Source: Acidobacteriota bacterium (lineage in GTDB: Bacteria > Acidobacteriota > UBA890). From it: a DNA stretch of 18,488 bases. Position numbers and translations under genes: made by a program. The DNA lies in contig JADFNY010000011.1 of assembly GCA_022563115.1 (NCBI GenBank), positions 1-18,488 on the forward strand, written 5' to 3'. Shown here piece after piece: positions 7,428 to 15,151 of this stretch (position 1 is the first letter of the stretch; each line of letters begins with the position of its first letter). The notes under the pieces are model-generated. The model saw nothing but the letters and a program-made list of their open reading frames with translations, did no database searches and was not told the DNA's origin.

Positions 7428-8654
7428 TCACTCATCGGCCTCCAGCATTTCGACGAGCCTGCGGACCGCTTCGCGGACGAACGCCGGGTCCTCGGCGTCG
7501 GCGTCGATCTCGACGACGTCCACGCTCGGCGGCAGGCCCGCCTTCAGGGCGTCGAAAAACGCCTCGTCACCCACGGGGTCGTGCAGCGGGCCGCCGGCGA
7601 TCGAGTAGCGCCCGACACCTCGAAGCGGAAGCATGAAGACGGCCTTGCCCTCGGTGCTCTGCAGCCGCTTGCAGATCTCCTCGGCAACCTGGACGATCTC
7701 CTGACGATTCAAGCGCGGGACGAAGATCACCGGGCTGTGAAATACATGTTGGTGGTTGCGGTACTTCTTCGGGACGACATTGGCCTCGACGAAGAGACCC
7801 AGGTGCTCGGCCCCACCGGGGCAGATGACCTGAGGCAGCCCCAGGCTGCCAGCCACCGTGAGGCGCTCGGGACCGCCGGCACGGAGACCTCCGAACACGT
7901 CGTCGGCGATCTCCCCGAGGGCGTAGTCGAAGACGGCGCCGACCACCCCGTCCTTCATCAGCTGCTCCATCGCCCGCCCACCCGACCCGACGGCGTGGAA
8001 GACGACTACCTCATAGCCGGCTTCACGGAAATACTCGAGGGCGCGGGTGGCACCCTCGGTGAGAACACCGAGGTTGGTCATCGCGATCAGCGGCTTGCCG
8101 CCGCTGCCAGCCTCGACGGTCCCCGCGCAGAGCGACATCCCGTAGGCGGCGGCGGCGGCGTTGGCGAGAATTCGCTCCGTGAAAGGATTCAAGCCCATCA
8201 AGTCGCTCACCGAGAACATCATGGTGATGTCCTTGATGCCGACGAACGGCGACGTATCGCCGGAGGCGACCGTCGACACCATCAGTTTCGGGAAGCCATA
8301 CGGCAGCGACTGCATCACCTGGGTACAGGACGACGTGCCCTGGGTCCCACCGATACCGAGAACGGCGTGGGCCTGGTCGGCGCCGACGAGCTCGAGCAGG
8401 ATCTTCGTCGCACCGGCGACCATGATCGGGGCCGCCGTCTCCCGGGTGGGATTCTCGAGCAGGGTCCGCAGCTCGACGCCACCGGCCGCGGCGACCTTTC
8501 CCCTATCGACCTCCACCGCAATCGACGACTCTCCGAGCACGCCGATGTCGATGAGCGTGGCCTTTCCGCCGAGCGATTCGATCTGACCGCGCAGGTACTC
8601 GGCCTCCTCGCTCTTGGTATCGAGCGTCGCCAGTACGACGACCGTCTTGCTCAA
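7428..8654 (-). CDS. Tm-1-like / UPF0261 family ATP-binding protein
   Basis: About 408 residues, normal for this family. The N-terminus SKTVVVLATLDTKSEE is typical, and from the TTG at 8654 the protein begins right there. A TTG at 8672 would add six residues; neither TTG has a strong Shine-Dalgarno. Further family landmarks are GIGGTQGTSSCTQVMQSLP near residue 100 and MVSTVASGDTSPFVGIKDI after it, then FHAVGSGGRAMEQL near 220-235. The domain is related to the N-terminal half of the tomato Tm-1 protein, where it binds ATP; the bacterial role is not known. It follows the TIM-barrel gene by 40 bp on the same strand. Soluble, cytoplasmic, no signal peptide. Confidence 0.9.
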   Translation of the reverse strand: MSKTVVVLATLDTKSEEAEYLRGQIESLGGKATLIDIGVLGESSIAVEVDRGKVAAAGGVELRTLLENPTRETAAPIMVAGATKILLELVGADQAHAVLGIGGTQGTSSCTQVMQSLPYGFPKLMVSTVASGDTSPFVGIKDITMMFSVSDLMGLNPFTERILANAAAAAYGMSLCAGTVEAGSGGKPLIAMTNLGVLTEGATRALEYFREAGYEVVVFHAVGSGGRAMEQLMKDGVVGAVFDYALGEIADDVFGGLRAGGPERLTVAGSLGLPQVICPGGAEHLGLFVEANVVPKKYRNHQHVFHSPVIFVPRLNRQEIVQVAEEICKRLQSTEGKAVFMLPLRGVGRYSIAGGPLHDPVGDEAFFDALKAGLPPSVDVVEIDADAEDPAFVREAVRRLVEMLEADE

Positions 8655-8694
8655 GGCTTCTCGTGGGCCCAACCGAGGATGAAGATCGGTTGGC

Positions 8695-9570
8695 TCACGA
8701 CTCCTCGTCGGCTCGATCGCGGAACTTCAGGCTCGCGAACTCCTGCGCCGCCTCGAGCACCGCCCGCTCGATGGGCAATCGCTCGGTCGATGAGCCGGTC
8801 CAGAAGCCATGCCCGGAGGTATGGTCGAGCATGTACTGGGCATCCTCGGGGGTCTCCATCGCCGCTCCATGGGCTACGAGAATCGTGTCGGGCGCGAGCT
8901 CGCGGACTGCCTCGTAGACCTCTTCGGTCCGCCGGGCGGTCTCCTCGATGGCCTCCCCGGAGTCGTAGCCGACCATGCCGCCCTTCGTCGTGCCGGCGTG
9001 GAAACAGAAGATGTCGGGACGGGCCTGCTCCACCACCTGCACGCTGTCCTCCATGTCGAAGGCAAGCGCCACGGTGACCATCTCCATCTTCTTGGCCAAA
9101 CCGAGCATGTCGACCTCGTTGTCGAACGTGATGCCGCTCTTGACCAGCACCTTGTAGATGTTGCTGTCCTTGTCGATGTAGCTGATCGAAGGTCCGATGT
9201 TGGAGACCGCGACCACACCCATCGACTTGAGGCGCTCCAGCACGGTCCGCATGTCGCGCAGCGGATCGTTGGCGTTGATGCAGGCGCAGACGAACGCGTC
9301 GCCCGCCAGAGCCGGCATGATGTCTTGCTCGGTGTAGTCGAGCGTCTGCTGGTTGGAGTCGAGGATGGGCCACATCATCGACATCGTGCCCATGCCATTG
9401 GCCCGCAGCCGGGCGCCCGAAAAAGTGTTGATGCAGTCGACGCCGGCCTTCTCGAGGAGCTTGGCGACCAGGCCATTGCCGGCACTGGCGATGAAGATCG
9501 GGACACGGCCGGCGACCTTGGCGCCCAGTTTCTCCAGTATCTCCTCGCGTGAGGTACGCGGAACGATCAT
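8695..9570 (-). CDS. phosphoenolpyruvate hydrolase-family TIM-barrel protein (Tm-1 C-terminal-like)
   Basis: 291 residues from ATG 9570 (MIVPRTSREEILEKL), chosen over an ATG at 9618 because AGGGAGA lies just upstream. The fold is a TIM barrel of the PEP hydrolase/Tm-1 C-terminal family: GRVPIFIASAGNGLVAKLLE near 20-40, a barrel-core segment DCINTFSGARLRANG, SNIGPS, ICFHAGTTKGG-type segment (here FCFHAGTTKGGMVG), and VAHGAAMETPEDAQYML near the end. The family was named from a Pseudomonas enzyme related to isocitrate-lyase-type PEP mutases; whether this protein has that activity is unproven. Its immediate partner downstream is the Tm-1-like ATP-binding protein; the two are fused in plants and fungi and often adjacent in bacteria, so they probably work together. 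Confidence 0.88.
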   Translation of the reverse strand: MIVPRTSREEILEKLGAKVAGRVPIFIASAGNGLVAKLLEKAGVDCINTFSGARLRANGMGTMSMMWPILDSNQQTLDYTEQDIMPALAGDAFVCACINANDPLRDMRTVLERLKSMGVVAVSNIGPSISYIDKDSNIYKVLVKSGITFDNEVDMLGLAKKMEMVTVALAFDMEDSVQVVEQARPDIFCFHAGTTKGGMVGYDSGEAIEETARRTEEVYEAVRELAPDTILVAHGAAMETPEDAQYMLDHTSGHGFWTGSSTERLPIERAVLEAAQEFASLKFRDRADEES

Positions 9571-9574
9571 GTTG

Positions 9575-9581
9575 TCTCCCT
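9575..9581 (-). promoter_or_regulatory. Shine-Dalgarno deciding the start of the TIM-barrel gene
   Basis: AGGGAGA on the minus strand, 4 bases before ATG 9570. The in-frame ATG at 9618 lacks one. Confidence 0.65.
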
Positions 9582-9602
9582 GGTGGGCGCGACGGTGGCG
9601 CG

Positions 9603-9627
9603 TAGCAGGCCGTACCACGACCTGCTA
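9603..9627. repeat. 7-bp inverted repeat at the stop codon of the SGNH/copper-domain gene
   Basis: TAGCAGG at 9603-9609 and CCTGCTA at 9621-9627 form a perfect 7-bp stem with an 11-base loop that includes the stop codon (9625-9627). There is no T-run after it on the minus strand, so it is not a classical terminator. The same two 7-mers occur at 2149-2155 and 2251-2257, the latter again covering a stop codon. Confidence 0.4.
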
Positions 9628-12525
9628 GTTCACCACCCTCATCACCCCTCGCATCGTCTGCCAATGATTGGGGAAGGTGCAGAGGAAGTCGTAATCGCCG
9701 GGCTCTGTCGGGGCAGTGAACTCGAGCACCTGGAACTCCCGGTAGTTCAGCAGCTCCGTGGCGATGATGACCTTGTCGCTGTCGGGCAGGAACCCCACCG
9801 CGAAACCGAGCGCCCCGAGCTCTTCCGCCGCGGCGGCGATTTCCTCGGCGGAGCCCGGCTGGCCGATGATCAGGTTGTGCGGCGTATAGTCCGGATTCTC
9901 GAACCATATCTTCACGCTCTCACCGGCCTTCACCGTGAACGAGGTGGTATCGAATCTCATCTGATCGATGAGTGTCTTGATCACGATCGCGTCCGCATCC
10001 GGCTCGACATTCGCGACCGCATCATCGTCGAGGACGGAGGTGAAATCGAACGGTTCAGCGGCGTTGTGGTCCCACAGCTGCTCGACCCTCTGCGCCGCGA
10101 TGCGAGCGTGGGCCACGGGTGAATAGAGCACGAGATTGAGCAGGTCGCGGTTGACCACGTTGTGCTGCTGGTGCACCCACAGTGCCTCCAAAACGTGGTG
10201 CGCATCGGCCTCGCTCGTCGGGTCGAACCGCTGCAGCCATTCCTCGGTGGCGGCGATCACCTCGGCGGTGTCGCGCTCCGAGAGCTCGATGCGAGCCCGA
10301 TGGCGGATGCCGTTGATCGGGCTCTCGAGGGCGGCGAGGAGCTCCGGGATCGGCCGCCCATCGATCTCCACGTGTTCCTGGAGGGGCCGCCCAGGCACCG
10401 TGATGCGGTAGACGCGCCCGTGGCGGTGATCGCGGCTCGGATCGCGGATGTTGTGTTGCATGTGCCCGATGATCGGGTTGGCCCAATCCGAGACGTAGAG
10501 CGCTCCGTCGTCGCCGATCTCGAAGTCGGTGGGGCGGAAATTCGGGTCGGCGGAAACCAACAGGTCGTCGGTCTCCGTGCCGTTCACGTCGCCGGTCTCG
10601 GTATCGAAGGCCAGGGTGTACTGCTTGATTCCCAGGAAGGCGATGGAGTTCAGGATCAGGAAGTTGCCCTGGTTGCTGTCGGGAAAGTGTGCCGAGGAGA
10701 GAATCCCGCTGGACGGCACCGGACGGACGGTGTGCTGCAGCAACGGGCGCATGCTGAAGCCGCCGTCGCGGTCAGGTTTGACCTGGTAGGCGGCGCCGCC
10801 GGTGGCGTCGGTGGCGTAGTGGTAGCCCCAGTAATCGAAGCTGATGCCGTGCGGGTTCGGGTTGTTGACGGCGTGGAAGCTGAACTCGCCGGTGCGCGGG
10901 TTGAAACGGTACATGCCGGAGGCGCCGGACTCCTGGTTGGAGCTCCAGGGCGTCTCCACATTCGAGACGTTGAATATGCCCCGCTGGTAGTAGATGAAGC
11001 CATCCGGCCCGTAGACGAAGTTGTTGGCCGAATGGTGCGTATCGGCTGACCCCAGACCTCCGAGCAAGCGGATGCGGACGTCCGCCACGTCGTCGCCGTC
11101 GGTGTCCTTGAGAAACAAGATGTCCGGCACCGAGGCGACGATCACGCCGCCGTTCCAGAACTCGAAACCGGTCGGGTTGTGGACGTAGGCGAAGGTGATG
11201 GCCTCGTCGGCGACACCGTCGCCGTCCTCGTCGGGCAGGATCAGCAGGCGGTCGTCCATCTCCTTGGTCGGCTCCCACTTGGGGTAGGTCGCCCAGGTGG
11301 CAACCCACAGCCGGCCCCGGGTGTCGACGCCCATCTGCACCGGGTTGACGAGCTCGGGGAACATCTCCTCCGAGGCGAAGAGATTGGCGTACATGCCCGC
11401 CTGCAGCGTCATTTGCTCGATCCCTTCCTCGCCGGTGAGGTAGTCGAGCGTGCCGGTCTTGCTGACGCCATCTTGCAGCTGCGGCTCGTCGAGGTTGGTG
11501 ATGACCTCGACCGGCTGGGGCACGTTGGAGTCGTCGGCCTGGATGGATTCGCCCGCGGCGGCGGCCCAGATCACCGCATCACGGTTGGCGGTCATGTAGT
11601 CGAGCTGCACGAGCTCGTTTTGCAGGACCTCGAAATTAGTTTGACCGTCGGTGAACTCGAGCGTCGAGCGGGTGCCCCACACGTCGTTGCCGTCGGTGGC
11701 ACGGTAACGGTTGAACCAGTGCCGGTTCTTCTCGAGGACAGCCACACGGACGGTCTCGACGGTCTCTATGTCCGCGGCCGGTGGCCGGCCCAGCAACGAC
11801 TCCACGATCACCTCGGCGATCCGCCGGTTGCCGTCGCCATTGAGGTGCACGCCGTTGATGGTCAGGGGTGTGGCAGCGTCCGCATAGAGATCCTGCGAGG
11901 GGCCGAACAGGTCGACGTAGCGCAGGTCTTCGTCGGCCGCCACGGCCTTCATGGCTTCCGTGTAGGCAGCGAGCCGCGCGTTGTTCTCGCGGCCGTCCGG
12001 CAGATTCGGATCGTGCAGGTCCTCGTGCGCGACGGGTGAGAACAGCACGATGCGCGGCGCGCCCCGGCCCGAGTAGTTCTGCGTCCGCGTGTGGTCGATC
12101 CACTCCGTCAGCGCCGCCCCGAACTGTGCCGGCTCGCCGTCGAACGACTCGTTGTAGCCGAACATCGCGAAGATGACGTCGGCCTGCGAAAGCGCGAGGT
12201 ACTCGTCGGGGGTCATGAAGCCTTGGCTGCGCGGGCGATGGTCGATGCGGTCGCCGGTGAAGCCCTGGTTCCGGATGACGAGTTGAAGCCCCGGAAGTTC
12301 GGCCTGCAGATAGGCCTCGAGCCAGCCGTCGTGTTGCATCCGATCCGCCAGCCCGTTGCCGATGATGACGACGTGGTCGCCCTGCTGGAAGAACGTCTGG
12401 CCCGGCCCGCACGCGGCCGCGATCGCGACCACCAGCGCCAGCGAAACGATGCGGCCGAGCAACCTCATGGCGGCTGGACCCCGAGGCAACGGCCGCGACA
12501 CCCTGCAGATGTTTCGCTTCGTCAT
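9625..12525 (-). CDS. large lipoprotein: degenerate SGNH domain, PVC-type propeller, azurin-like copper domain
   Basis: 966 residues from ATG 12525. Residues 20-39 form a lipoprotein signal ending AIAAAC, so C39 is the probable lipidation site. About 45-255 is an SGNH/GDSL-hydrolase fold, but block I reads IGNGLADR instead of GDS and block V reads NGVH instead of DxxH, so classical esterase activity is doubtful. About 370-720 is a propeller of the type found in planctomycete/verrucomicrobial membrane-bound dehydrogenase-like proteins, with Ca-loop-like DEDGDGVADE and DTDGDDVADV. A helical HEAT-like part follows, and then a cupredoxin (about 850-966) with PHN and CTFPNHWQTM, which matches the azurin Cys/His/Met ligand spacing. 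Probably periplasmic or outer-surface redox-active. Many relatives end in a CxxCH haem domain; here copper replaces it. ThuA lies 26 bp upstream. Confidence 0.85.
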   Translation of the reverse strand: MTKRNICRVSRPLPRGPAAMRLLGRIVSLALVVAIAAACGPGQTFFQQGDHVVIIGNGLADRMQHDGWLEAYLQAELPGLQLVIRNQGFTGDRIDHRPRSQGFMTPDEYLALSQADVIFAMFGYNESFDGEPAQFGAALTEWIDHTRTQNYSGRGAPRIVLFSPVAHEDLHDPNLPDGRENNARLAAYTEAMKAVAADEDLRYVDLFGPSQDLYADAATPLTINGVHLNGDGNRRIAEVIVESLLGRPPAADIETVETVRVAVLEKNRHWFNRYRATDGNDVWGTRSTLEFTDGQTNFEVLQNELVQLDYMTANRDAVIWAAAAGESIQADDSNVPQPVEVITNLDEPQLQDGVSKTGTLDYLTGEEGIEQMTLQAGMYANLFASEEMFPELVNPVQMGVDTRGRLWVATWATYPKWEPTKEMDDRLLILPDEDGDGVADEAITFAYVHNPTGFEFWNGGVIVASVPDILFLKDTDGDDVADVRIRLLGGLGSADTHHSANNFVYGPDGFIYYQRGIFNVSNVETPWSSNQESGASGMYRFNPRTGEFSFHAVNNPNPHGISFDYWGYHYATDATGGAAYQVKPDRDGGFSMRPLLQHTVRPVPSSGILSSAHFPDSNQGNFLILNSIAFLGIKQYTLAFDTETGDVNGTETDDLLVSADPNFRPTDFEIGDDGALYVSDWANPIIGHMQHNIRDPSRDHRHGRVYRITVPGRPLQEHVEIDGRPIPELLAALESPINGIRHRARIELSERDTAEVIAATEEWLQRFDPTSEADAHHVLEALWVHQQHNVVNRDLLNLVLYSPVAHARIAAQRVEQLWDHNAAEPFDFTSVLDDDAVANVEPDADAIVIKTLIDQMRFDTTSFTVKAGESVKIWFENPDYTPHNLIIGQPGSAEEIAAAAEELGALGFAVGFLPDSDKVIIATELLNYREFQVLEFTAPTEPGDYDFLCTFPNHWQTMRGVMRVVN

Positions 12526-12532
12526 TGCCCGT

Positions 12533-12539
12533 CCCCTCC
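12533..12539 (-). promoter_or_regulatory. Shine-Dalgarno deciding the start of the lipoprotein gene
   Basis: GGAGGGG on the minus strand, 7 bases before ATG 12525. It favours this start over the ATGs at 12555 and 12468. Confidence 0.65.
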
Positions 12540-12551
12540 GGCGACCTGCGA

Positions 12552-13637
12552 TCACTGGCGCTCCCGAGTCGGTTTGTCGGGCGCCATGATCGGCGTGTCC
12601 CAGCCGGCCAGGTCAGCGGGCTTGACGCCGCGTCGGTAGCCGTCGAAGCCGAAGACCACGGGATTGTAGGGCCCGACCAGGGACACGTCGATGTCCGCCC
12701 TGATGGAGTCCTCCATGCCTGCGGTCCAAAGCGCGGCGTTGATCAGCAGGCGGCGAAAGCCTGGGTTCAGGAAGTCCTCGGAAGCACCGTGGGTGGTGGT
12801 GAAGACGCGAGCCTGGCTGCCATCCCCAGCTTCGTAGGTGCGCGTCCAGGCGACCGGCAACAACTCCTTGTCGGGGTCGGGCGGAGAGTCGGCATTCATG
12901 CCGTTGAGGACCTGTCCGAAGGCGAGGACCACGGACCCCGGCATCGGGTCAGCCCTGTATCCGGCGGACTGCACGTGCACGTCGCGCACGCCTCGAAGAA
13001 TCGGATGGGTTGCCTGATCCTCATCGGGGAGAAGCCTCGAGCTCTGCTCATGGTTGGTGCCATAGTGCCCCACCCAGGTCTCGCCCAGGACCTGGCGGCC
13101 GAAGCCGTTCTCGTACTCGTCGCCGGCGTAATCCCATGAGTACTTCGCAAAGGGGCCGGCGGCGATCCTGAAGGCGTGCGTCGAGGTGCGAATACCGAGA
13201 ACCGGGCCGCCGCGCTCGAGATAGTCCACCACGTGCTGCATCTGATCGGCAGGGAAGTCCTGAAAGCGCAGACCGACGATCAACAGGTCGGCGGTGTCGA
13301 GCGCCTCGAGGCCAGCGATGTTCGAGCTCCCGGGCTCGATGAAGCCCTCATCGTCGAGGGTGAAAAAGACGCTGCACTTGAAGCCGAGGTTCCTGGCCAG
13401 CACCCGTGCCATCGCGGGCAGGATCTCTTCGGAGCGGTACTCGTGGTCTCCGGCGATCAAGACGATGTGTTTGCCCGCCCCCGGTCCCTCGGCGCCTTCG
13501 TAGACCACGAGGTGGGGATACTCTTGCGCTGCGGGATTGGGGGAGGTCGCCGCGACGACGACCATCGGCAACAACGAAAGTGCCGTCACCAGGGCGGCCC
13601 GCCGCCCGTTTCTCTCGGTCAATCCTCGTAGATCCAT
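12552..13637 (-). CDS. exported ThuA-domain protein
   Basis: 361 residues from ATG 13637, which has GAGGTGG upstream; an ATG at 13706 would add 23 residues with no leader-like content. Residues 1-30 form a signal peptide (RRAALVTALSLLPMVVVAA). The rest is a ThuA domain, a class I glutamine amidotransferase-like flavodoxin fold: GKHIVLIAGDHEYRSEEILP near 55-75, ADLLIVGLRFQDFP near 115-130, GGPVLGIRTSTHAF near 145-160 and VFTTTHGASEDFLNPGFRRL near 275-295. ThuA was named for trehalose utilisation, and exported members cluster with propeller/haem or copper proteins in Planctomycetes-like gene sets, as here with the next gene. The nucleophile cysteine of true amidotransferases is not evident at GIRTSTH. 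The biochemical role is open; carbohydrate-related processing is inferred. Confidence 0.88.
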   Translation of the reverse strand: MDLRGLTERNGRRAALVTALSLLPMVVVAATSPNPAAQEYPHLVVYEGAEGPGAGKHIVLIAGDHEYRSEEILPAMARVLARNLGFKCSVFFTLDDEGFIEPGSSNIAGLEALDTADLLIVGLRFQDFPADQMQHVVDYLERGGPVLGIRTSTHAFRIAAGPFAKYSWDYAGDEYENGFGRQVLGETWVGHYGTNHEQSSRLLPDEDQATHPILRGVRDVHVQSAGYRADPMPGSVVLAFGQVLNGMNADSPPDPDKELLPVAWTRTYEAGDGSQARVFTTTHGASEDFLNPGFRRLLINAALWTAGMEDSIRADIDVSLVGPYNPVVFGFDGYRRGVKPADLAGWDTPIMAPDKPTRERQ

Positions 13638-13790
13638 CGGTGCCACCTCGCTGACGTGGTTGACGACGCAAGGACACACCTTGCCCCCGCCGACGGGATG
13701 CCACAAGGCTGGATCTACTGTCTCACCATGAGAAGACGCTTGCCGTCAGACCGGCAGGATTGTAATCGGAAAGCTCGTAGAAACGCGTAT

Positions 13791-14075
13791 CTACCTGAAC
13801 CGCACCTCGTCGATCTGGAAGGAGAAGTGAGCTTGTAAGACTTGGCGCGTTTTCTTTCTCGCTGCGACCCCACTCGGCGTCCATCCAACGCGCCGAGGCG
13901 ACGTGCAGCGCCCAGCTTTGCGATGCTCCCACAACAAACCGATGTAGAGGATTGCCCCGAGGGCAGACAACGCCACCAGCAACCCGCCCATCCAGGTCAT
14001 CAGCACGCCCGGCCAGCTCAACAGGTCCCGGTAGACGCCGAGGAGCGATTCCGCCGGTAGCAGGTCGGGGCCCAT
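13791..14075 (-). CDS. small single-span membrane protein coupled to the di-haem peroxidase gene
   Basis: 94 residues. ATG at 14075 follows the TGA of the peroxidase gene directly (TGAATG), which argues for translational coupling. One strong membrane helix lies at about residues 21-49 (WPGVLMTWMGGLLVALSALG then ILYIGLLW). A basic tail (HRKAGR, RKKTR) follows, which by the positive-inside rule would be cytoplasmic. The last ten residues FQIDEVRFR resemble the end of a carbohydrate-binding or lamin-type domain (IDDVRFR endings), which is unexpected and could mean that the reading frame has run into the relic of another gene. No family recognised. A membrane anchor or partner for the di-haem protein is the simplest guess. 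Confidence 0.55.
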   Translation of the reverse strand: MGPDLLPAESLLGVYRDLLSWPGVLMTWMGGLLVALSALGAILYIGLLWEHRKAGRCTSPRRVGWTPSGVAARKKTRQVLQAHFSFQIDEVRFR

Positions 14076-15119
14076 TCAGCGCGTTCCCTCACGTACCGAT
14101 CCGGTGAGCGCTCGGAGGAAGGCAACGAGCGCCCGCTTCTCATCAGCTGTGAGATCCAGCGGGCGGATGTCGTCATCGAGAAACGGGTTGGGGGTTCCAC
14201 CGCCGTCGTAGAAATCGACCACCTCCTCGAGGGTGCCAATGCTGCCGTCGTGCATGTACGGTGCGGTGCGCGCCAGCTCGCGCAGCGTTGGTGTCTTGAA
14301 GGAGCCCTTGTGCTGGTCCAGGCCGGTCACCCGGAAGCGCCCCGGATCGGTGAGTTCGCCGTCGTCCCACGCCACCCCCGTGTTGTGGAACTCCTCGTCG
14401 GTCACATTGGGGCCGACATGGCACGCATTGCAGTTGCCCTTGCCGACAAAGATCCGCAGCCCTTCGGCCTCCTCGGGGCTGAGGGCACGCCGATCGCCGC
14501 GGCGAAAACGATCGACCGGCGAGTCGCCCGCCAAGATGCTGCGAACGTAGCTGGCCAACGCCCAGGCAAGGGTCTCGGCATCAGGCGCTCTGCCGAAGGC
14601 GCGGTCGAAGGCTTGCTGGTAGTCGTCGCTCTGCTGCAGACGGGACACAGCCAGGGCAATCTCGTAGGCGAGCTCTGATTCGCCCTCGATGGGCTGGAGA
14701 ACCTGCTCCTCCAGGCTCCCGGCGCGACCGTCGAGGAAGTGGCTGGCTCCGTAGCCGCGGTTGACCAACGTCGGGGTGTTGCGGGTGCCCTGCCGACCTT
14801 GCACGCCCTCGGCGAGCCGCCTTCCGTCGGTAAAGGCGCGCTCCGGAACGTGGCAGGTCGCACAAGCCTTGGTCCGATCCACCGACAACCGGGTGTCGAA
14901 AAAGAGCTGCCGTCCCAGGGCAAGCTTGGCCGCGGTTATCGGGTTCTCCTCCGGTACCGGCATGTAGAGGTCGAGGCCGAGGGGGACATCATGACGAACC
15001 CTCGTTGACTTCCCAGCCGAGGCGGCGACGTCCTGCTCCTCCCTCTGCCCTCCCGCCTGGCCCACGAAGATCGCCGACCAGACCAGCGCGACCGCTGCTA
15101 CCATCCACGGCGCCCTCAT
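14076..15119 (-). CDS. periplasmic di-haem cytochrome c peroxidase / MauG-family protein
   Basis: 347 residues, the usual size for the family. An N-terminal signal peptide (about 1-24, cleavage near GQAGGQ) is followed by two c-type haem sites: CATCH at 86-90 and CNACH at 230-234. Other landmarks are GRQLFFDTRLSVDRT before haem 1, ERAFTDGRRLAEGVQGRQGTRNTPTL after it, FLDGRAGSLEEQV at 128-140, and FKTPTLRELARTAPYMHDGS, which holds the methionine that may ligate haem 2. Family members reduce peroxide or oxidise protein side chains (MauG). Which of these applies cannot be told. The start ATG has GGGAGCTGGAG upstream. Downstream, the small membrane ORF follows without a gap; upstream, the TolB-type protein ends 32 bp before. 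Confidence 0.93.
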   Translation of the reverse strand: MRAPWMVAAVALVWSAIFVGQAGGQREEQDVAASAGKSTRVRHDVPLGLDLYMPVPEENPITAAKLALGRQLFFDTRLSVDRTKACATCHVPERAFTDGRRLAEGVQGRQGTRNTPTLVNRGYGASHFLDGRAGSLEEQVLQPIEGESELAYEIALAVSRLQQSDDYQQAFDRAFGRAPDAETLAWALASYVRSILAGDSPVDRFRRGDRRALSPEEAEGLRIFVGKGNCNACHVGPNVTDEEFHNTGVAWDDGELTDPGRFRVTGLDQHKGSFKTPTLRELARTAPYMHDGSIGTLEEVVDFYDGGGTPNPFLDDDIRPLDLTADEKRALVAFLRALTGSVREGTR

Positions 15120-15151
15120 CGCTCCAGCTCCCTCGTCGTGCAGCAGCCGCG

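Noticed and set aside
7368..9077. 569-codon open frame on the plus strand
   Set aside because: Antisense to the clearly recognisable Tm-1-like and TIM-barrel genes, and its product becomes Pro/Arg/Ser low complexity.
8651..9907. 418-codon open frame on the minus strand
   Set aside because: Out of frame with the TIM-barrel gene it overlaps; product is Arg/Gly/His-rich with no motif.
10162..11049. 295-codon open frame on the plus strand
   Set aside because: Mirror of the propeller part of the copper lipoprotein, with no start signal or domain.
13741..13756. Possible terminator hairpin (TGCCG...CGGCA)
   Set aside because: Only a 5-bp stem and no T-run on the transcribed side; too weak to call.
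13723..13932. 69-codon minus-strand frame overlapping the small membrane ORF
   Set aside because: No ribosome binding site and no hydrophobic or domain signal; the frame coupled to the peroxidase stop is better supported.
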